From NCBI GenBank assembly GCA_035294305.1, contig DATGLD010000008.1, forward strand, positions 1 to 64,000: a stretch of 64,000 bases of DNA, written 5' to 3'. The translations under genes were made by a program, and so were the position numbers. Of the stretch, positions 50,469 through 58,641 are shown one piece after another. This DNA is from DASRBN01 sp035294305. GTDB taxonomy: Bacteria; Chloroflexota; Ktedonobacteria; Ktedonobacterales; Ktedonobacteraceae. The notes beneath the pieces were generated by a model. The model was not told the origin of the DNA. It worked only from the letters and a program-made list of their open reading frames with translations, and made no database searches. Position 1 is the first letter of the stretch. Every line of letters begins with the position of its first letter.

Positions 50469-51758
50469 TTATCGCTTTGCCTCGCGCGCAGTGATATACT
50501 TCTGTCCACCCATAAAAGGCTGCAGCGCCTCCGGAATGCGGATGCTCCCATCGGCCTGCTGGTGCGTCTCGAAGATCGGAATCAGGATGCGCGGCGACGC
50601 GATAGCCGTGTTGTTGAGCGTATGCACGAACTTCAGCTTACCATCTTCATCGCGGTAGCGGATATTCACGCGCCGCGCCTGCCAGTCGTGGAAGTACGAA
50701 CATGAATGCGTCTCCCGATACCTGCCCTCGCTCGGTATCCAGCATTCAAGGTCATACATGCCCACCTTCCCGTCGCCCATATCGCCCGTGCAGACATTCA
50801 CCACACGGTAGGGCAGCTCAAGCGCCTGCACCAGTTCCTCCGAATTTTGCAGCAACTGTTCATGCCAGCGCACCGACTCTTCGTGATCAGCCTTGCAGAT
50901 GACGTACTGCTCCACCTTGCTGAACTGGTGAATGCGAAACACGCCGCGCGTATCCTTACCATACGTTCCGGCCTCCTTGCGGAAGCAGGGACAATAGCCG
51001 ACGAAGGTCAGGGGTAAATCCTCTGCGCGCAAAATCTCGTCCTTGTACATGCCTGTGATCGAAACTTCAGCGGTCCCGACCAGGAAGGTATCCTCATCCT
51101 CGATGGCATACACCTGGTCGCGTCCCTTGGGGAACTGTCCATTGCCGATAAAGCAGAAATCACGCGCCATCGCTGGCACAATCAGCGGCGTGAAGCCCTT
51201 GCGCGCAACGCGATCAAGAGCGAAATTCATCAGCGCCAGTTCCATACGCGCCGCGTCTCCCTTGAGCGCATAGCTGCGCGCGCCCGCGATCTTGACCGCG
51301 CGTTCGATATCCACCAGGTCCAGGTTTTGCATCAGCGTGTAATGATCGCGTGGCTCGAAATCGAAATGCGGCTTCTCGCCCCAGTACTTAATCGGCACAT
51401 TATCGTTCTCATCCTTGCCGATAGGCGTGCTGGGATCAGGAATATTCGGCACCAGCAGCAGCAACTGGTAGCGTTCTTCGATCAGTTCGTTCAGCCTCGG
51501 CTCCAGCGCTTTGACCTGCTCGCCCAGTCGCTTGCCCTCCGCGATCAGCGCCTCGCGCTTCTCCTTGTCCTTACCCACGCGAGGAATCTCTTTTGAGACG
51601 CGGTTCTGTTCCGCGCGTGTCTCCTCCACCTGGCGCTGCAACTCCAGCACCCTCCGGTCAACCTCCAGCAGGTAATCGATATCGAGCGTATTGTTTTTCA
51701 CGCGCGCCGCCTCTTTTACCGCGTCTGGATGGTTGCGAATAAAAGCCATGTCCAACAT
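50469..51758 (-). CDS. serS: Seryl-tRNA synthetase
   Basis: Class II enzyme that charges tRNA-Ser (and tRNA-Sec). The 429-residue product has an N-terminal antiparallel coiled-coil arm that grips the tRNA long variable arm (about 30-105: VLELQRQVEETRAEQNRVSK and further). The catalytic core has motif 2 FRKEAGTYGKDTRGVFRIHQF near 265-285 and motif 3 near 390-410. The long ORF opens 112 codons earlier, but those codons read through the T-box leader; the ATG at 51758 follows AAGGAG. Expression is controlled by a T-box leader with a Ser (UCC) specifier, so it responds to uncharged tRNA-Ser. Confidence 0.96.
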   Translation of the reverse strand: MLDMAFIRNHPDAVKEAARVKNNTLDIDYLLEVDRRVLELQRQVEETRAEQNRVSKEIPRVGKDKEKREALIAEGKRLGEQVKALEPRLNELIEERYQLLLLVPNIPDPSTPIGKDENDNVPIKYWGEKPHFDFEPRDHYTLMQNLDLVDIERAVKIAGARSYALKGDAARMELALMNFALDRVARKGFTPLIVPAMARDFCFIGNGQFPKGRDQVYAIEDEDTFLVGTAEVSITGMYKDEILRAEDLPLTFVGYCPCFRKEAGTYGKDTRGVFRIHQFSKVEQYVICKADHEESVRWHEQLLQNSEELVQALELPYRVVNVCTGDMGDGKVGMYDLECWIPSEGRYRETHSCSYFHDWQARRVNIRYRDEDGKLKFVHTLNNTAIASPRILIPIFETHQQADGSIRIPEALQPFMGGQKYITAREAKR

Positions 51759-51847
51759 AATCCAAAATCTCCTTAATCTCCTTTGTCCGGCATTCGCAAG
51801 GGGTACTCTCTCCGCGATACCTTTTGATCGAAAGAAGTAGTGCGGCT

Positions 51848-51881
51848 CCTGGAGGGCGACCACCAGGGTACGCCCTCCAGG
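51848..51881. repeat. Dispersed repeat family A between T-box and serS, copy 6
   Basis: CCTGGAGGGCG (51848-51858) pairs with CGCCCTCCAGG (51871-51881). The core is GGGCGACCACCAGGGTACG. It adds a stable hairpin between the T-box terminator and the serS ribosome site. Confidence 0.65.
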
Positions 51882-51928
51882 GATAGATAGGCGCATTCCT
51901 TTACCATGCACCACTATATATGACCAAT

Positions 51929-52180
51929 AAAAAAGCGCCCTCGTCCACAAAGGACGACGACGCGAAATACGCATAAGCCGTGGTGCCACCTTAATTCTTT
52001 CAATCCAGATACTGGACCGAAACTCTCTGTTGCCCGGTAACGGGGGCTGCCGTTGGCGCTCATCGCGCTGGCTCGCGGGTGGATTTCCCCTCACTGGCCG
52101 CTGCGTTGCACCATCCCACAGTTCTCTGTTGCCCTACTAAGGGTACTTGTCCCGTTCACTGCCTATAATTTCAATTGTAC
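51929..52180 (-). promoter_or_regulatory. T-box riboswitch, serine (UCC specifier)
   Basis: On the minus strand, the antiterminator T-box sequence AAGGTGGCACCACGG is at 51978-51992. An intrinsic terminator follows (TCGTCC, loop TTTGT, GGACGA, then TTTTTT at 51929-51934). Stem I lies around 52075-52150. The specifier loop context GAAATCCACCC places the Ser codon TCC at 52081-52083. Uncharged tRNA-Ser would pair with the specifier and the T-box, favouring antitermination. This is a classic arrangement upstream of aminoacyl-tRNA synthetase genes. Confidence 0.9.
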
Positions 52181-52187
52181 TGGCGGT

Positions 52188-52216
52188 AGCATAGCAGTAG
52201 TTTTGCTGTTTGTCAA
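52188..52216 (-). promoter_or_regulatory. Promoter of the serS T-box transcript
   Basis: TTGACA (52211-52216), 17-bp spacer, TATGCT (52188-52193) on the minus strand, directly upstream of the T-box leader. Confidence 0.8.
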
Positions 52217-52220
52217 TAGC

Positions 52221-53573
52221 TCATCGTCCAAAGTACCGCTGCGTAAAAGTCGCGATGAAACTGATTTCGATGAACAGGCCCACAACTGCCTCCGTCGCCG
52301 CCAACGCTGTTACCGGACTGCCCAGGCCAAACGGACCCGGCAGGAAGCCACGACCATGAAACGAGGTAACGCTGAAGATTAACGATTCCGACACTGAGAG
52401 GTGCCCAATCAAATAGTAGCATGTCGCAAAGGACAGAATCATCAGCAAGTAGATCAGCAGGCTGCGTCCAGGCTTATAGCCAAAGCCTGCCAGGATATCC
52501 AGGAACCACGAAAAGATATAAGCCGCGAACTTGCGCACCCTCAGCCATGACCTCTGTACTGCCAGGCGCATCCGGCCAGGCTTATCTTGGGGAAACGACT
52601 CTAACCATCCCCATTTTATCTGTCGCCAGAGTACTTTCCGTTCGATCACCTGAGCGCGGTAGGCGTAACGAACTGCCACCTCGTTCATGCCCTGGGCGCG
52701 CATGGTATTGGCAAGCTGCCGATTGGCCCGCACTGCCCCCGCGTAGTCCCCCAACCGCTTGCGTTTCTCTCTAGCCGTTTTCGCGCCCCGCTCAAGCTCC
52801 CGTTGGCGCGCCCTAAACTCATCGCCCAATCTTCTCATTGCCGTCCAATCGACGACCGAAAGATTCACATCTCTCCAATGGACATCGGCAAGCGTGGCAA
52901 AACCAAACTTTCTTTCACCCAGAGTAATCCTTTCAAGATTGGTTGCGCTATCGAAGAAAGCGTTGCGCAGATCGGCCCCTTCCAGGTGGGCATCAAACAG
53001 GTAAGCGCCCTCCAATATAGCGCCGCGCAGGTTAGCCTGCTCCATCTGCGCGCCACGTAAGTAAGCATTTCTCAGATCCGCCCGAAAGAGGCTTGTTTCT
53101 CGCATATGCACGCGCCGCGCGGTTATCCTTGCCATATGTGCCCCTTCCAGTACGGCACCTTCCAGATGGGCTTCGCTGAGATCGGCGCCCTCCAGGTTAA
53201 CGCCAGCGATATCGCGTTGTTCCAGCGTCGCAAGCTGCCACTCCTCCCTCGTCAAGCCTCCACGCGTACAGGCCAGTGGCAGGTTCCGCAGGTCAATCCC
53301 ATGCACATCAGCTCCGCGCAAATCCAGCCCCAGGCGTTTCCGATCCTGCTCATCCTTCCAATCCACCGGCCCGCGTCCATTATCATGCTGTACCAGCAGC
53401 CACTCAATATCAGCCCGCGTAAGCCTGACGCCCCTGAACGGGTAGATGTTTTGCCTGAAGTCCGGCTGGATGCCGAGATATTGCGCAAGTTCTTGCTGGC
53501 GAGCGAGGGGAATTTCGGGTTCGGTGCGCCAGGATAGTACGTTATTCAGATCGGGAACGGATGGCATGTTCAT
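52221..53573 (-). CDS. Pentapeptide-repeat protein with C-terminal ion-channel-like membrane domain
   Basis: The 450-residue product begins with a short polar region, then has pentapeptide repeats (A[DN]LxX) over about 95-235: GADLSEAHLEGAVLEGAHMA, then LFRADLRNAYLRGAQMEQAN, then LRGAILEGAYLFDAHLEGAD. These form a right-handed quadrilateral helix. A helical linker (about 255-325) and two membrane helices (about 345-380 and 415-440) follow. Between them is a short pore-like stretch (LIFSVTSFHGRGFLPG), resembling two-helix channel (Ion_trans_2) domains. A gated membrane protein is plausible but unproven; the canonical selectivity filter TVGYG is absent. It starts 17 bp after the next gene. Confidence 0.8.
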   Translation of the reverse strand: MNMPSVPDLNNVLSWRTEPEIPLARQQELAQYLGIQPDFRQNIYPFRGVRLTRADIEWLLVQHDNGRGPVDWKDEQDRKRLGLDLRGADVHGIDLRNLPLACTRGGLTREEWQLATLEQRDIAGVNLEGADLSEAHLEGAVLEGAHMARITARRVHMRETSLFRADLRNAYLRGAQMEQANLRGAILEGAYLFDAHLEGADLRNAFFDSATNLERITLGERKFGFATLADVHWRDVNLSVVDWTAMRRLGDEFRARQRELERGAKTAREKRKRLGDYAGAVRANRQLANTMRAQGMNEVAVRYAYRAQVIERKVLWRQIKWGWLESFPQDKPGRMRLAVQRSWLRVRKFAAYIFSWFLDILAGFGYKPGRSLLIYLLMILSFATCYYLIGHLSVSESLIFSVTSFHGRGFLPGPFGLGSPVTALAATEAVVGLFIEISFIATFTQRYFGR

Positions 53574-53589
53574 CAGATTCAGTCGTCAC

Positions 53590-54129
53590 CTATTCACTTA
53601 CTTGCTTCAATAAGTCACGCAAAGCTGCTATTTGCTCATAGTCCATGTGCCCTGTATCATCGAGAAAACGGAGAAACCGCTTGAAACTGGTCAAAGTTTT
53701 CTTATCACCTTCTGCCTGCATGTACGTCTGCAGGTCTTCAGTAGTCATAGTAAGCAGCCCGCGCGGCGGGTCCTGCGCCAGCAGATAGTCTCGTGCGAAC
53801 GCATCGATATTTCCAATATGCTTTTCCACCATTGCCTGACTCAGCCCTCGCCGCGCCAGGTCCTTCCGGAAGGCGCTTAAAATGCGCTTGTTACGCGCAA
53901 CGATCCCCTTTTGTATCCCCTGAACGTTTCCTGGTGCACTGGATGTTAATAAGTTGGTGATAATTCCCTCGCGCTCCTGTGCATCCCGGTAGCTATCATT
54001 AAGAGTGCTGCGAATTCCTGGGCCAAAGTAGATGCTGTAAGGTGCCAGGAGGCTATCATAAATGATATGATCCTCAAACGGCAGCAATACGGCCTCAACA
54101 TAGAGGGGCAGGTAAGGCCCAACAATCAT
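53590..54129 (-). CDS. Hypothetical protein with SAM-like helical C-terminus
   Basis: The 179-residue product has an N-terminal part with YVEAVLLPFEDHIIYDSLLAPYSIYFGPG and a C-terminal half (about 95-175). The C-terminal half resembles the core-binding (SAM-like) domain of tyrosine recombinases: LSQAMVEKHIGNIDAFARDYL, then FKRFLRFLDDTGHMDYEQI. No catalytic recombinase domain follows, so it is not an integrase by itself. It is upstream of the pentapeptide-repeat gene by 17 bp and probably cotranscribed. Function not known. The N-terminal domain looks like one seen in other proteins of this phylum, but that is from memory. Confidence 0.6.
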   Translation of the reverse strand: MIVGPYLPLYVEAVLLPFEDHIIYDSLLAPYSIYFGPGIRSTLNDSYRDAQEREGIITNLLTSSAPGNVQGIQKGIVARNKRILSAFRKDLARRGLSQAMVEKHIGNIDAFARDYLLAQDPPRGLLTMTTEDLQTYMQAEGDKKTLTSFKRFLRFLDDTGHMDYEQIAALRDLLKQVSE

Positions 54130-54350
54130 CTTCCTCTTGTAAATTACTTCCTGTTTTCAAACCAGGTATTGTTGGGAATGATAGATTACTGGTAGCTTGT
54201 AGTCATCAGACTGATAATACCACTCTGGCTAGCCTGCTCTGCATTTTACATCTGCTCGGCCTGCAAGTAAACTACCTTATTAGCACGCTTGTAATTGCAT
54301 GCCCATATTCTAATAGACCTCTACCACCCATTTGAACTGTTCATCATGAA

Positions 54351-54366
54351 TGACAACGTATTGTCA
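54351..54366. promoter_or_regulatory. Inverted repeat in the gap before the CRISPR module
   Basis: TGACAA-CGTA-TTGTCA, a 6-bp perfect inverted repeat with 4-bp spacer, in an AT-rich 337-bp gap (54130-54466) that holds no gene. It may be an operator for the divergent gene at 53590-54129. Confidence 0.3.
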
Positions 54367-54427
54367 AGTGAGTCTTATCATATCATAAGATTATCAAATG
54401 TTCTATTAAAAATTTCTGCTCATATTA

Positions 54428-54457
54428 TTGTAATTTTATTCTGCGATGTGTTATAAT
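54428..54457 (+). promoter_or_regulatory. Promoter-like sequence reading antisense into the csx3 gene
   Basis: TTGTAA (54428-54433), 18-bp spacer, TATAAT (54452-54457) on the plus strand. Transcription would start near the csx3 stop codon and run antisense to csx3 towards the CARF-LuxR gene. This may be fortuitous in AT-rich DNA. Confidence 0.4.
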
Positions 54458-54466
54458 CGCATGAGA

Positions 54467-55633
54467 TTAGCCAGCAGGCATGGAGACGAAATCTCCAGGT
54501 GATAAATCTGGCGTGCGCGAGAACGCTACAATGGCTCCGTTCAGCGGTGGATGGTGGCAGGCAATCCAGGCCTGTTCATATCCATTGTAGAGACGCACGA
54601 GGGCGGTCAGCAACCAGTATGGTATGGCACCACTTAGAATGAGACCCCGTTCCGTTGGAACTGCTGGGAAGGAGAGATTTTCCGCCTCCGTATAATCGAG
54701 ATATTTTATCACGATATTTATCTTCAGCACGGTTGCGTCTTTGTGCTCATCGACTGTGACGTGCAGCTCGGGTGAAAGTTCTGTACCCGGCGGCGCTATT
54801 TGTAAGCGAGGGGGAGTTATCCAGCCAAGCCTTGAATCGAACTGGTAGAAGAGTTCATTTCCCGACTGCGTTGCCAGCGAGCCATAGAGCCAGTTGGGAC
54901 CCCGTCCGTAAACCGCAAGCGGCGTATTGGCCGGTAGTTCGGCAAGTAGGGATGGTATCATTGCTGGAGCCCAGCGTCTTGTTTCAGGCGCCCATGCCTG
55001 TATGATAGTATTCAGGTTCGCAACGAGTTCCACAGGCGCCGCATCCAGGTGTGTTTTCTCTAACTCATCTGGCAGGTAGGCAAAGAGCGAGGCCAACCGG
55101 TCAACAAGCAGTTCAAAAAGAGGGCCATGTGCGCGCTTTCCGGGATTCAGTCCAACCAGGGTTCCCTCAATCACAGGTCTATCCGCGGTGATGGCAGAGT
55201 CGCCGCTTCGTTCGGAATAAATGGAGGCTAAAGGCAGGAGGCCACTGACTTCGATCAGGTGACGCCAGAATGTTGCGGTCTCTGGATTATTTCTATGGAG
55301 CAGCAGTATGGAATGGGTGCACCGGCGCAGGATGCCGATTTGATCTTCTGTTGGAAGACCGCCAATATCGACCAGCAGTGGTAGGGGACGGCGTTCCAGG
55401 TCGCGGCAAACAAGTTTAACAAAAGTATCAGTCCATTTTCCCTTGATGCGAATGAGGCGCACGGTCTCCTGTTGAGTTTCCTGTGACCAGTCGCCCTCAC
55501 CATCGGGGCAGGCGCGCAAGACATAATGTTCGATATGCCGCTTGCGCAGCGCCTGTGTCAGGTTATAGGTCAAAATAGACTTACCGGCATGCGGAGGCCC
55601 GCCGATAAGCACGGCAGGCAAGAGATTGACCAT
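54467..55633 (-). CDS. csx3: P-loop NTPase-Csx3 fusion (CRISPR-associated, predicted cOA-binding)
   Basis: The 388-residue product has an N-terminal P-loop domain with Walker A GGPPHAGKS at about 11-19 and further NTPase-like features (LVDIGG, HSILLLHR) to about 185. A middle segment with LAVYGRGPNWLYGSLA near 250-265 looks like a degenerate Csx3 motif. The C-terminal about 90 residues match Csx3: LSFPAVPTERGLILSGA, PYWLLTALVRLYN and AWIACHHPPLNGAIVAFSR. Csx3 (Crn3) enzymes are ring nucleases that cut cyclic tetra-adenylate. Positions usually occupied by the conserved Asp and Arg of the DPR-type motif read HPP here, so catalysis may be lost. The ATG at 55633 has AGGAGG at 6 nt. It is divergent from the CARF-LuxR gene, 52 bp away. 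Confidence 0.8.
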   Translation of the reverse strand: MVNLLPAVLIGGPPHAGKSILTYNLTQALRKRHIEHYVLRACPDGEGDWSQETQQETVRLIRIKGKWTDTFVKLVCRDLERRPLPLLVDIGGLPTEDQIGILRRCTHSILLLHRNNPETATFWRHLIEVSGLLPLASIYSERSGDSAITADRPVIEGTLVGLNPGKRAHGPLFELLVDRLASLFAYLPDELEKTHLDAAPVELVANLNTIIQAWAPETRRWAPAMIPSLLAELPANTPLAVYGRGPNWLYGSLATQSGNELFYQFDSRLGWITPPRLQIAPPGTELSPELHVTVDEHKDATVLKINIVIKYLDYTEAENLSFPAVPTERGLILSGAIPYWLLTALVRLYNGYEQAWIACHHPPLNGAIVAFSRTPDLSPGDFVSMPAG

Positions 55634-55685
55634 GGCTGGCCTCCTGAACTTATTTTTGCTATGTTGCCAGAGAGGAAAGGTTTCT

Positions 55686-56579
55686 ATGCCAGAATACATT
55701 CATACCTTACTCGCAACCCTTGGCGGACAGCCGCAAGTCGTGACATTTACACTCGATCTCCTGCTCCAGCGTGGTTTCCCTATCAGCGAGGTAATAGTCG
55801 TTCACCCGGAAGCATCCGACGAGCGCCTGCAGCATTCAGTGGCATGCCTCAACGCCGAGTTCGTCGGTGATTACTATGGCTACTACCTGGTTCATGGACA
55901 ACCTCTCCGTTGTCGTCTCCGCTCATATCTATTAGAGCTTGACGAAACTCCACTACAAGATATTGTAGACGATCTCAGCGCAAAGGGTACGCTTGACACC
56001 GTGCATCGTCTCATCCGTGATCTCAAGCAGCAGCACCGGCGCATTCACCTTTCGCTCACCGGCGGTCGTCGCCTGATGTCACTGATGGCCATTTCTGCCG
56101 CCTACCTCAACTTCGACCACTTCGATCACATCTGGCACATCTACACACCCTCAGCTCTTCGGCCCCTGGTCAACGAAGGAAAGGTCATGCACGTTCCCAG
56201 CGAAGCCGGTGTAAGCCTGATTGAAGCGCCTTTCGTCCCCTGGGGAGCCTACTTCCCCGGCCTATCGGAAACCGTCGATACAGCCCAGGATATGCGCCAC
56301 TACCAGACCGCCCGCATGGACGCGGAGGAACGGGCGAGATGCATCCAGGTAGTAGAACATGCGACTCCTCGCCAGCGAGAAGTCTTGAAAGCCTTTGCCG
56401 GTGGACTAAACCCACAGCAAGTAGCCCAGAAATTAGGCATAGAACTCAAAACCGTCCACAGCCACAAAACCGTTCTCCTGGAACTCTGTCGCAATGCCTG
56501 GAATAAAAACTCCAACGAGCCGCTCGATTACCGTTTCCTACAAAAAGCCTTTGCCAACTACTTCACTCACGATGAGTAA
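55686..56579 (+). CDS. CARF-LuxR fusion protein (predicted cOA-responsive transcription factor)
   Basis: The 297-residue product has an N-terminal CARF (Rossmann-like) domain of the NE0113/Csm6-like type. The first ligand loop is LLATLGGQPQVVTFTLDLLL at about 8-27 and the second LSLTGGRRLMSLMAI at about 122-136. The C-terminus (about 226-272) is a LuxR/GerE helix-turn-helix: TPRQREVLKAFAGGLNPQQV, then AQKLGIELKTVHSHK. No HEPN or nuclease domain is present. CARF domains bind cyclic oligoadenylates made by Cas10, so this should be a DNA-binding regulator switched by type III signalling, probably acting on this locus. The ATG has GAGAGGAAAGG upstream. Confidence 0.88.
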   Translation: MPEYIHTLLATLGGQPQVVTFTLDLLLQRGFPISEVIVVHPEASDERLQHSVACLNAEFVGDYYGYYLVHGQPLRCRLRSYLLELDETPLQDIVDDLSAKGTLDTVHRLIRDLKQQHRRIHLSLTGGRRLMSLMAISAAYLNFDHFDHIWHIYTPSALRPLVNEGKVMHVPSEAGVSLIEAPFVPWGAYFPGLSETVDTAQDMRHYQTARMDAEERARCIQVVEHATPRQREVLKAFAGGLNPQQVAQKLGIELKTVHSHKTVLLELCRNAWNKNSNEPLDYRFLQKAFANYFTHDE

Positions 56580-56606
56580 AGTATATCTTCCCAAAGCAAG
56601 GAACAC

Positions 56607-56629
56607 ATCAGAATCACTTCTGATTTTTT
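56607..56629 (+). terminator. Intrinsic terminator between CARF-LuxR and cmr2
   Basis: ATCAGAA, loop TCAC, TTCTGAT, then TTTTT. An alternative, longer hairpin uses AACACATCAGAA (56602-56613) with TTCTGATGTGTT (56640-56651), extended by CCCAAA/TTTGGG-type pairing. The two structures are mutually exclusive, so the site could work as an attenuator. Confidence 0.65.
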
Positions 56630-56769
56630 CAGTAGGGACTTCTGATGTGTTTTGGGGGAAGGGGTGGTATGCTCTTCAGGAAAAAAGATGATTGTGCGAG
56701 AGAAAGGAATGTAGGGATGCAGGAAGAAGAAAGTAGGGTACTTTGTTTAGCGTTAGTGGGAGTACACTC

Positions 56770-58629
56770 ATGAAGCATCTGTTTTTAGTGAGTGTGGGGC
56801 CTGTTCAAACCTTTATTGCGAATGCGCGCCGCACTCGTGATCTCTGGTTCGGCTCCTGGTTCTTGAGTGAGCTTTCAAAGGCTGCTGCTCATGAAATTGT
56901 CAATAACAGACCAGGAAATAGCCTCATCTTCCCTGCTCCCCCCATGGAACAGTTGCAAGAGTTACTTAAGGAAGATAGCGAGTTCAATGTCGCAAACAAG
57001 ATTGTGGCTCTGGTCGATGATCTACCTGCTGACCTGGATGAGAAGGTCTATAGAGCAATTGAAGGTCGCCTCAATAAGGTAAGAGATCAAGTATTTAATT
57101 CAATAACGGATTTTGATCGCCCAGTCGCGGAAAAACAGGTTGCTGATCTTATAGAATACTTCTGGGTTGCCTTGCCATTTGAGAACGCTGACTACGCAAA
57201 AGTGCGCAGAAATCTTGAAGCCTTGCTGGCGGCCCGCAAAAACACACGCGACTTTAAGCCCGTGGATTGGGGAAGTGGCGCTCCCAAATCTACACTTGAT
57301 GGTCAGCTAGAGAGCGTCATACCACCAGACCTTTATCGGCGGCGTGGACTATCTACTGAAGAGCAGCAAGAAAACGTCAAAAAGTTATATGACAACTATA
57401 AAGCCGGGCCAGCCGAGCAGCTATCAGGAGTAGATTTACTGAAACGGCGGGGCAATGCCGGAGAGAAAGCGCATTTCCCCAGCACCTCGCATATCGCATG
57501 CCTGCCTTATCTTGTAAGACTTTCGAAGCTGAAAGATTCCGCTGAGGCGCTCATACTGCTTGATGAATATGTTGCCAAAATAAAAGAAATCGCGTCTCGT
57601 AAAAATCTGACGGTGATCATCGATACAATTTCCCGGCAAAATGCCGATTGGGAACATACTATTCTCGGCGACTATGATGGTTCGCTCTTGTTTGAAGAGC
57701 GTCTGGCTGATATCGTTACAGATATCACAGGTTTTGAGCCGGCAAAAGATATCCTTCGCAAATTCTATGAGTATGTGAAAAAACGCCCAAATCCATACTA
57801 CGCAATTCTGGTCGCCGATGGTGACTTTATGGGGAAAGCTATCGACGCACAGACGAAGCACGCAACTGGAACAGAGAGGCATCGTGCGATATCGCAGGTT
57901 CTCGCTGGATTTGCCGAAGATGCACCTAAGATTGTGAGAGATGACTATATTGGCGCGCCTGTTTATACAGGCGGAGATGATGTGCTCGCCTTTATGCCCT
58001 TGCATACGGTACTTGCTTGCGCCCAAAAGCTGGCTGCCGAGTTTCATCAGCGGCTTAAATCCTTTCCCTATGAAGGAGAGTACTCTCCGACCCTCTCAGT
58101 TGGTATCACGGTCGCTCACCATCTTGACGCGCTGCGTGATTCTCTGGAATTGGCACGCGGCGCGGAGAAACTGGCGAAAGCAATGAACGGCAAAAACGCC
58201 CTGGCAATCACAGTCAGCAAGCGCAGCGGAGAGGAGTGCGCCGTCGTTGGCCACTGGGGCGAGTTGGATGCCCGCATAAGCAAGCTGATGGAACTTTACC
58301 AGAACGGCGATATTCCCGAAGGCATGAGTTATGAATTGCGTACACAAGCGCGTAGGCTGACCGGGCCTGCTACTGACAAAGACCTTCAGCAGGCAAAACT
58401 GGCCGAGGCAAAGCGCATCTTGCAGCGTAAATTGTCCATACGCCAAAAAGTACGTGGCGAGTCGAACACTAAGGAGACTGAGGAGCTAGTGAACACCTTG
58501 CTGGCAATGCTCGAGGGAGACGACAGACAGGGAAAACCAGATATATCGCTATCGCGAGTTGAGGAATTTGCTACAGAATTGATGGTGGCGCGAACTTTTG
58601 CTGACGCGATGGAATTGACAATGCCATAG
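56770..58629 (+). CDS. cmr2: Type III-B CRISPR Cas10 (Cmr2)
   Basis: Large subunit of the Cmr effector complex and maker of cyclic oligoadenylates. The 619-residue product starts MKHLFLVSVGPVQTFIANAR, RRTRDLWFGSWFLSE, the family N-terminal palm-like motif. The cyclase palm carries AILVADGDFMGKAID near 345 and GGDD at 401-404 (YTGGDDVLAF). The C-terminal helical domain D4 follows. The N-terminal HD nuclease of about 200 residues is missing, and the Zn-finger Cys pairs are not seen. The complex is therefore predicted to signal by cOA but not to cut ssDNA. The ATG has GGGAG upstream; cmr3 follows 12 bp later. Confidence 0.93.
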   Translation: MKHLFLVSVGPVQTFIANARRTRDLWFGSWFLSELSKAAAHEIVNNRPGNSLIFPAPPMEQLQELLKEDSEFNVANKIVALVDDLPADLDEKVYRAIEGRLNKVRDQVFNSITDFDRPVAEKQVADLIEYFWVALPFENADYAKVRRNLEALLAARKNTRDFKPVDWGSGAPKSTLDGQLESVIPPDLYRRRGLSTEEQQENVKKLYDNYKAGPAEQLSGVDLLKRRGNAGEKAHFPSTSHIACLPYLVRLSKLKDSAEALILLDEYVAKIKEIASRKNLTVIIDTISRQNADWEHTILGDYDGSLLFEERLADIVTDITGFEPAKDILRKFYEYVKKRPNPYYAILVADGDFMGKAIDAQTKHATGTERHRAISQVLAGFAEDAPKIVRDDYIGAPVYTGGDDVLAFMPLHTVLACAQKLAAEFHQRLKSFPYEGEYSPTLSVGITVAHHLDALRDSLELARGAEKLAKAMNGKNALAITVSKRSGEECAVVGHWGELDARISKLMELYQNGDIPEGMSYELRTQARRLTGPATDKDLQQAKLAEAKRILQRKLSIRQKVRGESNTKETEELVNTLLAMLEGDDRQGKPDISLSRVEEFATELMVARTFADAMELTMP

Positions 58630-58641
58630 AAAAGGAACATC

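Noticed and set aside
53590..54129. Integrase/recombinase gene
   Set aside because: Only a SAM-like helical part is present; the catalytic Arg-His-x-x-Arg-Tyr domain is absent and the protein ends at 179 residues.
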